A stretch of DNA of 64,000 bases from Chalara sp. BL73 (GCA_918026815.1 CAKJVC010000090.1:62001-126000); one strand, 5' to 3'. Positions 43,677 to 55,959 are shown, numbered from the stretch's first letter. Notes: a model not told the origin generated them from the sequence alone. Made by a program: numbers and translations.

Positions 43677-44710
43677 TTAAAGCTTCAGCGCCTTACTCAC
43701 ATCCAACGATGGGCTCCCTCTCTTCTCATTTATCAGAGACACATGCTTACTCACAGCTACCAGATCGCCTTCCTCATCAACCACATAGACTTCTGTATCA
43801 AATCTTCCGTTTCTTATCTTATGAGTTCGGATCCTCAAAAACAGCCACTCCGCGCCATTTGGATCCTTCTTGATTTCACTAGTCATAGAAAGTGTTGGGT
43901 ATTTCACGCCTGAATTGACATCTTCCTCGCCTGGGAAGTAAACGCTTGGAGCACCAGCGAACTGTCCTATATGAGCGCTCGAATTACAACCATACAAATG
44001 CGGTACTCACTGCATCTAGCACTTGACCTAAGGAGATAATACTGTATCCAAATCCATCGGTGCGACAGTACCAATATTCCCTCACATCTGGACCGGATCT
44101 TCGGTCAGGCTTAGGTTGAAAAATTCGATTTTTGAAGATTACTGGCGCTGTTTTGCGGTACACATCACGGAACACCATCTCTTCACAATCTTTTCTCGAA
44201 GGCAAGTGTTCCCTTGGGATGGATGGCTGTGTAGGAAGACAGATTCCTTTTTCACCACTTAGATTTCCTTGTGTAAGGATACCTAGAACACAAGTCCGCA
44301 CTTCACCAGTTTTTGGGTGCGGTTGTTGTACTATGTTTCCTCGATCAATTTTACTTAACCTTTTAAACTTTGAATTTTGAGGAGAGGCCTAGGAATCACC
44401 TACTATTAACTTGGATCACTGAGACCCGCACTCCCATATTCAATTCTTTGACGACAACGGTGACAGGGGCAATCAGAACGGGAAACAGGACTTGAATGTG
44501 AGCAGCGATAGGGTCCGGTTGATCTCGCCTTGAATATTGCATATTCATGAAAGCTTTCCCGGCCGAAAAGGCGAGACTGACGAGTACTCCTCCATGCGCT
44601 GCAATCATTCCACTCCAATCCCACCGAATTATGCTCGTGAATGTGGAAGGTCCAATTTGAGTAACCTCAACCGCATCTTCAAGCGAAGTCTCCCTTTGTT
44701 CGTTGATCAT
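43677..44710 (-). CDS. Thioesterase-like (hot-dog fold) protein
   Basis: Exons 44400-44710, 44011-44359 and 43677-43961 join to 314 aa; introns are 40 and 49 bases. The chosen start is ATG 44708-44710. The N-terminal hot-dog half has WDWSGMIAAHGGVLVSLAFS and HIQVLFPVLIAPVTVVV, then KIDRGNIVQQPHPKTGEVRT across the first junction. The second half has EYWYCRTDGFGYSIISLGQV, FAGAPSVYFPGEED, and a closing LRIRTHKIRNGRFDTEVYVV. This is the layout of fungal thioesterase-like superfamily (4HBT_3 type) proteins, double hot-dog acyl-CoA thioesterase relatives, often found beside accessory metabolic genes. Catalytic residues are not obvious and the substrate is unknown. Confidence 0.75.
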
Positions 44711-45773
44711 GATGTCCTTCCTGCTCAACTCAAAAAATGACTGCTTGTTTGTTTGTTTCTAAACTTGAGGATTCAAGACATTTGTTGCAATTTGTTGGCA
44801 ATGGCTTTATTTAGTTTCACAGATACCAACATGGCCATTTGGTCTAACTCCTTTGGACGCAAGCACACTATCAGAGTCAGCCGCCATGTCTCAGCTTGTC
44901 ACGTGCTGGCTTCTGGCTGAGTGAGACTGCGGCAAGCTCTTCATTCTCTCATTGATAGTATGTTGATTGCTCCTCATTGATCTACTGAAGTATGCACAAG
45001 TACTTTGGTATTCAAATTTTCTGTAGAATCCTGTGTTAGGAGCCACCAGGCATAAGATGCCGTTGAGCAGGTTCCTGCTGTTAGTGGTCCAGACACAGGG
45101 TCAGACATCAATTTCCCTCGATCAATACCTTTATTTATAATCTGGAGCCTTTCAATGAAGGTCTTGCTCGCTGAGTTTGCCAACGCGGCCCGTCCATCAG
45201 CCAGAAAAGGTGACAGGAGCCATTTCATCATTCAAAGAAGTCGTGTCATAGGGATGCCTGTCTCTCTTTAAGCGATGCCATATGCTAAGTTGACTACGTC
45301 ATAAAATTGAAGCATATCCAATCCAGCATGCATTATAAGCATTGTACTCCAAGACCGAATATAATCAAACTATCGGCGTTCGTAGACCTAATTCAGGTTT
45401 ACAGATTTCTGCATCGGTGGGTAGTAGTGCCGGGTCCTTACGGAGTTAATCTGTGATAACTCCACTCCTCTCGGCTCACCAATGAATGCTTGTGAGCAGT
45501 GAACATATGGGTTAGTCAACATGATGACTTCAAAGTCAAGTTCACTTAAGGAGACATGTAATAGACGAGACTGCGTTGCTGATTGGGCATGGTTCGGCGT
45601 TCCTTAAGAGTGAAGAGTCGATCACAGAAACGCCGAATACCCGTACTCCTCAGGTTGAGCAACACCATTATATATGTGTTCGGCAGTAACCTTGAAGTGA
45701 GAGAAAAGTTAAGACAATCATTTCCTATCATCAACAGAAGAAGACGAAAAGAAAAATACTGCTTGACTCCACT
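44711..45773. other. Intergenic, one weak minus-strand frame
   Basis: 1.06 kb between divergent genes. A minus-strand frame of 85 codons starting with two ATGs (44974-45231) could be a small orphan but has no recognised family; I do not call it. Confidence 0.4.
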
Positions 45774-46586
45774 ATGTCAGACAAAAAAGTCGTACTCATA
45801 ACCGGTAAGTACCTGGGGTTGTTCAGAAATATGCAATAAGCGATTGACCCCAAGGCAGGCGCAAATGGAGGAATCGGCTATTTGACTGCTGAAGCCATTG
45901 CTACAGAATCGTTGAATTACCATGTCCTTGTTGGAAGTCGTTCCTTAGATAAAGGGAATGCAGCAGTTGCAGAATTGCAGACCAAACCCCTGAAGGGATC
46001 GGTGTCTCTGCTCCAACTCGACGTCACTGACCAAGCATCTATCGAGAGCGCAGCTGCCACAGTCGCTAGAGACTATGGTCGCCTCGATTTCCTGATCAAC
46101 AATGCTGGCGTCTCTAGTTCCTCCTCGGAATACGTCCAGCAACTCCGTGTCAATTTCGAAACAAACGTTTTCGGTCCCGCCCTTGTCACGACAGCATTTC
46201 TACCTCTGCTCCAGAAATCGGAAGATGCCCGTATCATCTACCTTACCAGTAGTCTTGGCTCGATCGGCCTGCGGCTTGATACCAGCAACCCAGGTTACCA
46301 AGCGCAGTTTACTGCATATAGAATGAGTAAAGCGGCACTCAATATGCTCATGGCATGCAATAAGCAAGAATTTGAGGGTAAGGGGTTGGCAATCAAGGGG
46401 TGGGCTTTTTGTCCTGGTTATGTAAAGACAGGACTTGGAAATGATGATCCTGAGGAGGCGAAGAGGAAAGCTCAGTGGGCGGGAGACGCACATGTGAGTG
46501 CGGAAGGGTTGAAGGATATAGTTTTTGGTAAGAGAGATACGGAGGTTTGGCAGTTCGTCCATAAAGATGGTACCTATCCGTGGTAG
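45774..46586 (+). CDS. Short-chain dehydrogenase/reductase (carbonyl-reductase-like)
   Basis: Exon 45774-45804 encodes only MSDKKVVLIT plus one base and is followed, after a 54-base intron, by 45859-46586; total 252 aa. The cofactor motif TGANGGIG straddles the intron. Further SDR landmarks: LDVTDQASIES, the NNAG strand in LDFLINNAGVS, the catalytic serine region LTSSLGSIGL, YRMSKAALNML, and CPGYVKTGLG. The fold and NNAG spacing suit NADPH-dependent carbonyl reductases. It converges with the MFS transporter on its right, 261 bases apart, and may share a metabolic role, though that is inference from position only. Confidence 0.88.
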
Positions 46587-46847
46587 AATCGGGCTTAGAA
46601 ACCGCATTGTCAAGCTAACCAAGTAAATTTTCTCAATGCACCATATACACCCGTCAAAATGGCCAAGAGAGACAAAATGTGGATTATAAATAGTTTGAAT
46701 ATTCGTAAAAACCTACTCGTCCCCGGAACAGCATCATTAAAAGGATATTTTGAAGCCAAGCTTGATGTAGGAAAAGCTTTGGTACAATGAGAATGAGCGT
46801 ATATAACAGGTTCTACCACGCTCTCGTCTCTCCCCCACATTGATCGA

Positions 46848-48650
46848 CTAAAGTGCATATCTGAAAAAGGCCTACAGCAAGAATTAATCACCAAGTAACA
46901 AAGCTGATGGGGAGGGCTATACTCACATTCTGCTTGTCCGTTGCATCTTCAAAACCTTGTATACGACTTTCTTCCTTGAGCGCTTCGATTTCTATCTCAC
47001 TCTTTCCTACCAATGCTGCATCACGCTTCTTGTTCTCAATTAAGTAGAGATATCGCAATACTTGATTAAAAACAAAATTTAGAATGAAGCCTACAAGCAT
47101 TGCCACAATCCCTCCGTGATATTGTGGAGCTTGATTTGCTTTGAAGCATTGGGGACCAACAATCTGACCAACGCAGTACATCACGAAGACCATGGCATTT
47201 GATGTACTGCGCTTAGTTGTACCTGCGATATTTGTAGAAAGCAAGCCCAGCAGAACCATGAAACCTGTTGGGTATGAGGCGAGCAGCCAGACGCCGACAA
47301 GTCTACCCCATTTATTGGTTACGTCTAGTTGGTTAATCAAGACTGTGCCCACGATTGGGGGAAGCATAGCCACGGAGCCAACGATCAAGCGCGCATTTGG
47401 AAGCTTTGTCTGTGCCCAACCACCAAGCAATGTGCAGACGGCTTGGAGGAAAGAGAGCGGCATGTTCATAAGTGAAGTTTCCAACGCTGTGAAGCCGAAG
47501 TTCCTGATGATTATAGAACCGAAACTCAACCCTCCAGAAGCGACAGCATTGACAAAGGAGATAAGAGCTAAGAGGATGACCTTAGGGTCCGTAAAAGCCT
47601 CGATAATCTGTGCCTTGTCAAACTTGCGAGTCTTGGTTCCAGTCTTATTCTCAATGACTCTTTGAACAGCAACAACACGTTCTTCTGGTGTGAGCCATTT
47701 GGCTGTAGCAGGGTTATCAGGAATAACCAAAAGGAAGACGATTCCCCAGAGAATCGTAAATCCTCCAAGAATAATATAGATCAGCTTCCATGTGGAGATT
47801 GAAGCGTCAATATGACCAATACCAAATGTTAGAATTCCTCCGATGGTACCAAATAGACCCATGAAAGAAATCCACAAGGGGCCGCGGGATGCTTGTTCTT
47901 GCCGAGTCCACCAAAGTCCGGTTATAGCTACAAAGCCAGGGGATATGGTAGCTTCGAAGACACCCAACAGAAACCGCACTGTTGCAAGACCCGCGAAAGA
48001 ACTGCATGCTGCCGTCAGGAGGAGAATGCTGGCCCATGCGATGATATTTACTATAAGTATCAGCAAGTTTCTTAATGAAGAATAGGATACTCACTGCCTA
48101 AAAACTTGGAAATAGGAAGGCGTTGTAATAATGCCACGCCAGGATACTCGGCGAAAAGGTAACCGAAATAGAAAATTGAGCTGAAATATATCTATGTTAC
48201 TATCGATTCTCCTCATGTTCCAGTATCAACTTACGATGCCCAGGAATAATCTTGGCCCTTTAGGTTGTTGTCGGGTATGATACCAAAGACGCTTGAGTAG
48301 CCCAGTGATGTTTTGTCCAAAAACTGCAGACCTTCAAGTTATCAGTTATCATGACACATTATATAGTCAGGTTGTTACATACCATAAGTAATACAAAGAA
48401 TGGGCAAGATATAGAGGTCGATTTTCTTCAGAACTCTCTTGGCAATCTGCGCTTCCGCTGGTCCACTTTCCAAGGCCTTGACAGCGACTTCACCGGCTTC
48501 ATCGTTAATGCGGAACTCTGATTTAGTTAAGTCTGGTGTTTCTGTCCGAGTCACTGGATCGATCTTCGCATCCACAGGAATTGCCTGCTTGTCATCTGAG
48601 GGAACCACCTCAGGCGCGGTAAAAGGAGAAATCTCATTAGGTGCGCCCAT
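46848..48650 (-). CDS. MFS transporter, allantoate permease (Dal5) type
   Basis: Five exons (48383-48650, 48235-48331, 48095-48180, 46927-48050, 46848-46871) join to 532 aa with consistent phases; the last exon encodes only AFFRYAL. Family marks of the anion:cation symporter branch: IDLYILPILCITYGLQFLDK with SLGYSSVFGI, then SSIFYFGYLFAEYPGVALLQ, LPISKFLG, ATVRFLLGVFEATISPGF, and LWWTRQEQ. Later helices include NARLIVGSVAMLPPIVGTVL and GFMVLLGLLSTNIAGTTKRS. Relatives import organic anions such as allantoate, nicotinate, pantothenate or dipeptides. It shares a promoter region with the M20 hydrolase on its right, suggesting uptake followed by hydrolysis. Confidence 0.88.
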
Positions 48651-49277
48651 TTTGATGATATCTGAGAGAGCTGGAAGCTGAAAGGATGAGAACAAGCCAA
48701 AGGGATATACTAAGACTATAATAACAGAAAGAGATAAGCACGACAAGCACTACGAAGACGCCCGAATGCCTATCGCCGGCCGAGACCTACTAAACCTCTG
48801 GCTCTCCACTTGGAGGCCATGAAATGGTGAAAGAAGATTAACTTCTTGTCAATCTCGTTATCCCTCTCCCCAAGAATGGGGTTGATCCATCGGAAGTCGC
48901 CTTGCGCTTTCAGATGTACAAGGCAAGTACAAGTCAACGGCCACTTTAACCACATCAATCATACAAATAGAGTATAATAACTACATTGCCAAGCATTATT
49001 ATCTTCGAAGTTTTGTTGACAAATATTGAATTGCATTCTGGAGAGACCTTGCGGAGTGGGGTAGATTCTTACGCTTTAAGCCCCACATATACTACATCGG
49101 AGTGTACCTCTAAAACCCCCAACTTTGAACGACATCTCATGCTTCTTGGTATTTAGCCTATGCTGCTTTTATTTTATTGAGAAGGGTGATTGGAGCGCGA
49201 TCCACGGGGATCACTCTCGAGTCTTCAGTGAACTGCTCACTCCTAACACACACCTTTCATTCCAGAGATATATCATA
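48651..49277. promoter_or_regulatory. Shared promoter region of MFS transporter and M20 hydrolase
   Basis: 627 bases between the divergent ATGs of the transporter (48650) and the amidohydrolase (49278). No binding site is certain. Co-regulation is inferred from orientation only. Confidence 0.4.
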
Positions 49278-50816
49278 ATGCGTTGCCTTACTGCTGTCAA
49301 TTTGGAGGATGAGGACTACATTCTAGTATCTGATGCTGATGTTGGGAGCTCACAACCTGAATACACAGCCTCAAACCCAATATGTGAGTCAAGGCAATAC
49401 CTCAGAAGTGTGTGAACAACATCTGACCACTGATGTGACAGCTTCTAACCCAGACTATCTCCCATTTGTTGATGCATATGTGGACTCTATCAGCTCAATC
49501 CTCCGTCCTATCAGCCTCAAGATACACGATAATCCAGAACTTAACTTCAAAGAATACATTGCCCACGAAACTCTAGTCAGCTTCCTCAAAACGCGAAAAG
49601 GTTGGATAGTCACCCCTTCGGCATACGGAATCGAAACTGCTTTTATTGCCGTCTATGACAGTGGCAAAAAGGGCCCAGTTGTAAGTTATAATGCTGAATA
49701 TGGTCTGTAAACCTAATACATAGCTCTAGACGCCTACTAAAAACAACATATAGACGCACTCGTAGAAATTGGTCATGCATGTGGACACAATCTGATAGCA
49801 ATAGGCTCCGTAGGCGCAGCGCTTGCTGCAGCGGCCGCTATTACCAAATTCTCTCTTCCCGGAAAAATTGTGCTTTTCGGGACACCAGCCGAAGAAGGAG
49901 GTGGCGGCAAGATCAAGCTACTGGATGCGGGAGCATATTCTGATCACAAAGTCGATATCAGCCTCATTTCACATCCTGGACCAGCTCGAGATGCTGTGTT
50001 GGTGAGAACTACCGCGTATACTCAGTTTAAGGTTGAGTACTTTGGTAAAGAGGCTCATGCGGCCGCTGCACCTTGGAATGGCATAAATGCTTTGGATGCT
50101 CTGAGTAAGTTGGTGGCCTAAAGTTGGGACATACTCTATTAAAAATCTCCCATGGTTGTGGTATATATTGGCATGTTCTCATAGACAGAGTCACTGACTA
50201 CGTGTATTTAGTCACTGCGTACAATGCATTAAGTGTGTTACGACAGCAAACTATGCCTGGAGATATTATCCAGGGTTATATTACCGATGGGGGAATTGCG
50301 CCGAACATTATCCATGCCTATGCAGCTGGCTTATTCGTTGCCCGTGCGTTGACCAAGAAGAGACTGGAAGTGCTTAAAAAGAAAGTAGAGAGGTGTTTCG
50401 AAGCAGGAGCTGAGGCTACAGGTGCAACCTTGAAGCTCACCCCATTGATGGGTTATGATGATGTCGCCCCAAATCGAGTTTTAGGACGACTCTGTCGTAA
50501 TGCTTTTAACGCACTCGGAGGAGACATATTGCCACCAGAACTTGATATCATTCGGGGAGCGACCCAAGCAAGCTCTGACCAAGGAAATGTGTCGTATGCG
50601 ATGCCGAGCTTGAGCCTGGGATTCCGGATCGACTGTGAAGAGGGGAATCATAATCCGAAATTCACCGAAGCGGCGAGGACGATGCAAGCTCATGTTGCGA
50701 CAATGAGAGTCGCAAAAGCGTTGGCATCGACGGGTCTGGAGATCCTGACGGACGAGGGTGCTTTGGCCGAAGCAAAGAAGGAATTCAAGGAGATGTTGGA
50801 GAATGAGGATTTGTAG
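49278..50816 (+). CDS. M20-family metallopeptidase/amidohydrolase
   Basis: Exons 49278-49383, 49442-49702, 49754-50104 and 50212-50816 join to 440 aa. The start at ATG 49278 is the first that keeps frame through the first intron, but it is not strongly fixed. Landmarks: FVDAYVDSISSILRPISLKI with IHDNPELNFKEYIAHETL, VVSYNAEYDALVEIGHACGH with metal-binding Asp and His residues, and VLFGTPAEEGGGGKIKLLDA with the catalytic Glu pair. The lid region has FGKEAHAAAAPWNGINALDA, and the end IDCEEGNHNPKFTEAA has a late His ligand. This is the ACY1L2/PM20D2-type amidohydrolase branch, which cleaves N-acyl amino acids or dipeptides. Both active-site blocks are intact. Divergent from the MFS gene. Confidence 0.9.
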
Positions 50817-51627
50817 ACGCAATAAAAATGGGTTCAGTGCAGAGAACGCAACATCAGCTTAGATGGATAGACCGTATTTGTAGTTGCGACCAATAATACT
50901 TGGAGATTTGGCTTTATTGAATATGTCACGTCAATGATATTGCTGAGTGAATCCCAAGAAAAACACCTCAATATATTATTTTATTTTTTGGTCTGACGTG
51001 AAATAGCTGTCCAAGAAAAGGGAAATATAGGTCCCTAAAACCAGCCCCTAGAATCTAGTGATCGATCTAGCGCATTCAAGAAACGTCTTCTAAGTTCTAT
51101 CAGTGTGTTTGTGGAAGGAACAATGCCCACTAAAAACCAGCCTGCTTTTCCAAGAGAACAATGCAGGCTTGGCTTTAAAGATGAAACGCACAGTACTTCG
51201 TAAGTTTAAACGAGTGGACAATGCCAAATCCGCTAAGACTCGAATAGGATTTTTGACGCTATTTGATAGGATCACGATCCTTGTTGACTTGGAGTGGAAC
51301 GAGCGCCGAAACTTTTAAAAATGATCGTACAGTGTCGGCGGTGAATCATGTGATGTTCTTCACGGCATGCAATGGCGTGTGCATCACTTTAGCTTAAAAT
51401 CCGAACCTATCTGGATTTGTGACAGCCAGTGTACATGACAGCTTTCGATTTAATTTCTATTAATAAGATTTAAAATGAAATAATAAAATATATTTAAAGA
51501 ATTACTCTGAGGTTTACGGTCACGATTGTCATGTAGTTGTCACGCGACAAAATGATATCCCATTGAGGACCGTTGACACTTGACATATGCCTATTTCTAA
51601 AGAAGATTCCTTCGAGCCCCACCTTCT

Positions 51628-51652
51628 CTCTTTAGTTTAGTATTCTCGTAAT
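51628..51652 (+). repeat. 25-bp direct repeat, copy 1
   Basis: Identical over 25 bases (starting CTCTTTAGTTTAGTATTC) to 52045-52069, 417 bases downstream. Weaker similarity continues on the right (TTTGGCTT.GT.AC in both), so the two are remnants of a diverged duplication. Confidence 0.8.
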
Positions 51653-52044
51653 TGAACCTTAATGTAGCTTCCAAAGCGCGAGTGTTTGGCTTTGTGACAG
51701 GAAATATAAAATGCTTGAAGGTTTAGACCAGGAAGCTTGGTGTAGGAAGTAGGGGTTTACGGATCCACATACGACCCACCAGGTCACGTGGTCCGCACAA
51801 CCCCCATTTTGTAGAATCTAGAGTAGAACCTAATACAACAACAATCATTACCATATCCATCAAGAGCAAGAGCGTGGCCTACAAAGTAGAGCTGCGCCTT
51901 TTGCCCCGTGGAAGGTAAGCCCGTGATACCAACACTTGGGAATCAGTCAGGGTTGTGATCATGTGACCTCAATGTCACATCCTCTACCTAATCCCCATTC
52001 CATTAACTTATATAGAGATGCTACAGCTTCAGCTACACCTTTCC

Positions 52045-52069
52045 CTCTTTAGTTTAGTATTCTCGTAAT
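52045..52069 (+). repeat. 25-bp direct repeat, copy 2
   Basis: Second copy of the repeat at 51628-51652, same orientation. No flanking duplication or open frame defines a known element. Confidence 0.8.
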
Positions 52070-54025
52070 AGAATCATTACATTAGTCGCGCCTATAGTGC
52101 CAGAAATTTGGCTTCGTAACATCAGTTACATATACTACTATTCAAAAGTTGGTTTAAAGTATAGGTAATAGCGGTGACTTTAGAAGATGCAGAATATTGG
52201 GAATTTGACTCAAAGTCTATATTGCTAAGTATTTTAAGTAGCAAATTACCTACCACTAATAATTTTTGCCACATTCCCGGATGTGCTTGGCATACGCGTG
52301 ACCTTTGAAAAATGGGGGTCGGCCCGGTGTCTTGGTATTGATACTTCAAGCATATCTCCTTTAGGGATATAGGCACAACGTCCTTCTGAACTTTTCTTGG
52401 TATTGCCAATTAAGATACACCCTGTGGTGCTCTTCGCGACCCGGGACTGTGATCGAAACAACTTTTACCCTGTACGAAAGTATGCGAGGCTAGCTGTGGG
52501 ACATTCCATCACGCGCTTTCTACTAAAGAGATAAGGGAGTCCGAAGTCTTCAGGTACATTTTATCGGATGCTAGCAAGATCTTAGGTTGTTTCTGCATAT
52601 ACGGAGGTACATAGATTCAGTTTTCCACCCTGTTTGCAAAAGAGCCGTCTTCACCCCCACAAAATCACCCTGTTAAAACCACAGCTAAGACATTACAAGG
52701 CAGAAAACGCAACCTCCGTATTATGAGGGCAGGATAAGCTCAAACGATTTCTAAGCATGTTCTCTGGATTACCTTTATAAACGCAACGTTGTTACATTAC
52801 TGCAAGCACCTGACTCATTCCTCGCCGCCACCCACTTGTTATGCCTTTGGCAATTCCAACCGAAGGAGAGACTTGCAGCCAGAGAGTTCGCTCGTCTTTT
52901 GTCAACCCTTTGTCAACCTTTTTTTTAAACACTTTTAGTGTAACCATAACCAGGGGTTGAAAGATCACCTCACTGATCTTCATTTCAGACGTTTAGTTTC
53001 TATCTACAATAAAAAGTTGCCAGTTTCTGAACATAAAGCCAACCCGAATTTAATAGATACGGTAAAATAGCCCGTGCTACCTCCTTCTCTATATAGCTAT
53101 CGAAGGTTTAATTATAGTATTTCTGTGATAAGGTAAGAAATGTATCTTCTGTGGTTAATTTTTAATATATGAGGTGGGTAAAAGAGGGAGAGGAGAAGAG
53201 AGAGGGGTACCTTAGTAGGAAGACCGCGGTATTGTTTGATTACCAGCGTCTTATACAAAGTGGAATCAGCGAGGATGGGTGTAAAAAAGGATAGGGAAAA
53301 CTGTAGGGATAGTTATAAGGAAGGTAAATATTAATACTTAATTGAAATCTTAAATATCTTCCGCATGTTCTTCGGCCCCAATATAATAAATTTATTATAA
53401 TAATTTTTATATAGTAATAATAAAATAATCATTGATAATATTAACAATATCCTCATCACAAAATTGAATACAGTTGTTATATTAAATAGTAATGGCATTA
53501 TAGTTGTACAGTGGAAAACACATAAATATTGGTGTAACAGGCTGCTCCTTTCCATGCACATTATAGATTATTACGCCTTATACAAAGCAAAAGGTCCTGT
53601 TACCCCACATGTTCTTCCCCTGTAACACACCCCTGATTAACCTTCATTAAAGAGGGGGAGCTTTTTTGAGACAGCTTCCAATGCAAGAGTTATCATCCAG
53701 TCGGATATAAGTCACTCAGTCACGAATCGGCATGAGGATGCTGTCCTTATCTCCCCTAGGTGACACTTCAACCCAACCGCCGATTGGCCAGTCTCTGCAC
53801 TGTCATTATGATATACTTTTCTTCAAACCAAACCTGGCCTGATGCTTGCAACGCTATAACGGTAGCTCTCTTTGTGGCCCATGGCAATGATTTGAGGGCT
53901 AACTAGGGGATCTATACCTTCCTACTATAAAATGCTACTAGTAGAGCCGTGCCTTCCCATCATCAATCCCTCTGTCCCGTCGTAGTCTTCCATTAAGAAA
54001 TCTTTTATCTTTGCAGCTCTACATA

Positions 54026-54956
54026 ATGTCCCCGTCGGCTGCACCACCCGGGGTCTGGACAAAGGTTATCTATAGAAAACCACCTCCATCGCCGGAATTC
54101 CTGGATACTCCACTCAACCTATATAGCGATGCTGAAAACTTCAGGGATGAACGCGAAGTCTTTGTCCATGACGTCCGATCTGAGGTGGATAGATTCACGA
54201 TGGCAAAGGACGGGCTTGAATTCCTGAAGGATCCAGTCGACATCAAGGACTGGGAGGATGAGGCCGAAGTCCGGGAGGTGTTGCTGAGGGAGACGCCCGA
54301 GTTGATCAAGAGACAGTAAGCACCTCGATCCCCATTGCAATGTATTCTTGCAACCGTTGCAGCAACTAACCCACCCTATTAGTTTCGGTGCCAAGAGGGT
54401 CCATGTCACCGTCGAGCGAATACGACACTCGGACTCGAGCGGCGTCAAGACAGACACCACGCCCGTCTTCGCCATCCATACTGACGCGACTCCCCAGAGC
54501 GGCTTAGAGCTGCTACATCGCAGCTTACCCAAGATGGATCCGGTACCAGAAGCCATACCCCCAAAGGCACGCGTCCTCTTGGTGAACGTATGGAGACCCC
54601 TCAAGACAATTACACGCGATCCCCTCGCTTTCCTGGTCCCTAGCAGCATCAAGGCCGAGGAACGACACGCGCAGATTTTTTCACGGCCTGCGGAGACATT
54701 CAAGGTGTTTGGAAAGCCCATGGGGGATTACTGGCTTGATACGGCGTCGTATGGCGACCAGCACGAATGGGTGTTTCTCGGGCATCAGCAGAGGGATGAG
54801 CCAGTCATGTTTCTCCAGTGGGACAGCGATGGGGTTGGAGACAAGTTCGAGTCGAAGATGAGTGTGTTTCACACTTGTTTTGAGAATCCAAAGTATGTCA
54901 ACGACCCGGACAGAGCGAGCATGGAGCTTAAGTGTCTTGTTTTCTTGGAAGATTAG
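54026..54956 (+). CDS. asaB/CmcJ-like hydroxylase/desaturase
   Basis: Exons 54026-54315 and 54383-54956 (67-base intron with an ACTAAC branch site) give 287 aa from ATG 54026. The protein resembles the fungal family annotated as CmcJ-like methyltransferase or asaB hydroxylase/desaturase: FLDTPLNLYSDAENFRDERE near the start, RVLLVNVWRPLKTITRDPLA with LVPSS, the GDYWLDTASYGDQHEWVFLG block, and EPVMFLQWDSDGVG. Structural work on the related NvfI shows a non-haem iron oxygenase fold. Members often sit in secondary-metabolite clusters, but no synthase is nearby here. By eye it is clearly GC-richer than the flanking desert and the AT-rich block to its right, so recent arrival or strong selection are both possible. 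Confidence 0.82.
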
Positions 54957-55900
54957 GGTGAGCAAGATATTGAGGATAAAGGCAAGCGGCTGTTGAGCTA
55001 TTATAGTAATAGACGGTCTAGGAAGTGTTAACTGAGCCATATACATTGACTGTCTTGTTTTGCTATTCGATACTATTACCTCCATATCATAAGGCCTAGT
55101 TAGAGGTTTGGCATATCTCCTTCATTATGAAAGACACGAGGTTTACCTCACCCCAGTTCTCGTCCACCTTCCTCCATATCCCATGATGAGGATAAGGAGT
55201 ACCCCGTATGGAGTCACAAGAATGCTAGGCCGGACGTTCGGAATAAGTGGAGTAGGGTCAGCGAGAGATCAATTTGTTAATAATGCGTGGCCACAGTCAA
55301 GCCTGGCAATCCGATTAGCTGTAGTCGAGGTGGTAGCTGATCTAGGCGGCCTGCGCAATCGAGGTTGATTAGAGAGCCAGGGAGCAGATTCAATTAGCTG
55401 AGCTGCCACCAAATCGACAGCTTCGGGGGCTGTATTGCCGTCTTACAGCGTTTCTAGAATACATCCTGTTTTATGATATAGCCCTAGTGTAGGGGATAGG
55501 TTAATTTCAGTGTGAGAAATGATTTGATTACTTGATTACCAAGCCCATTACAGTAATCAAAATCAAATCAGAGTAATCATTGATTTCTTTGATTACTTAC
55601 TAATGAGGCAGGCGGTTAGTCAAATTAGGAAGGCGGTAACAAAATTTGCCGGGCAGAAATCTAGAAGTGCTAATAGCTCGGTTTTTTTTAACGATATAAA
55701 GTTTTATAGTAGCTTTACTATAACAAAATTTAATAGTTACAGCCAATTTTGAAAAAAAGTTAACAAGATTTAATTAGAAAGCTTGCTTTTTTACTAAAGT
55801 CAGAACCCAGTGCGTGGGGGCACGTGACGCCGAAAATTGGAGTGGTTCAGCGCTCAAAAAGAATCATGTGACTTAAAAAAGAGTAGTCAGGTGACAGGTC
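54957..55900. other. Intergenic, transition to AT-rich element
   Basis: No supported gene (the frame at 55108-55368 has no family). It holds a cluster of TGATTACT octamers in both orientations (listed separately). From about 55680 the sequence becomes AT-rich. Confidence 0.5.
55520..55597. repeat. Cluster of inverted TGATTACT octamers
   Basis: TGATTACT occurs at 55525-55532 and 55590-55597, and its reverse complement AGTAATCA at 55552-55559 and 55572-55579. An additional 9-base inverted pair, TGATTTGAT/ATCAAATCA, lies at 55520 and 55562. The arrangement can fold back on itself and lies just left of the Helitron remnant. Confidence 0.75.
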
Positions 55901-55944
55901 TTTTTGCACGGGTCGTTTATAGGCCCGTGCGTTAGCCGTAAAGC

Positions 55945-55959
55945 TAAGCGCAGCGAAAT
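55945..55959 (+). repeat. Terminal 15-mer shared by both Helitron ends, left copy
   Basis: TAAGCGCAGCGAAAT; an identical copy in the same orientation is at 62084-62098, 6.1 kb away. It is striking because the sequence between has lost most G/C-rich words. Confidence 0.8.

Larger units (their letters stand above)
50817..54025. other. 3.2-kb gene desert with low-complexity and repeat traces
   Basis: No gene could be supported on either strand. It contains a 25-bp direct repeat (listed separately) inside a diverged duplication, an A/T-rich low-complexity patch at about 53330-53480, and CT/GA-rich stretches near 53170-53210. Several minus-strand frames (52122-52409, 52792-52983, 53331-53561) have biased composition and no family. 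Confidence 0.55.

Noticed and set aside
44974..45231. Minus-strand frame of 85 codons with two ATGs
   Set aside because: No recognisable domain, no intron or conserved neighbour; too weak to call.
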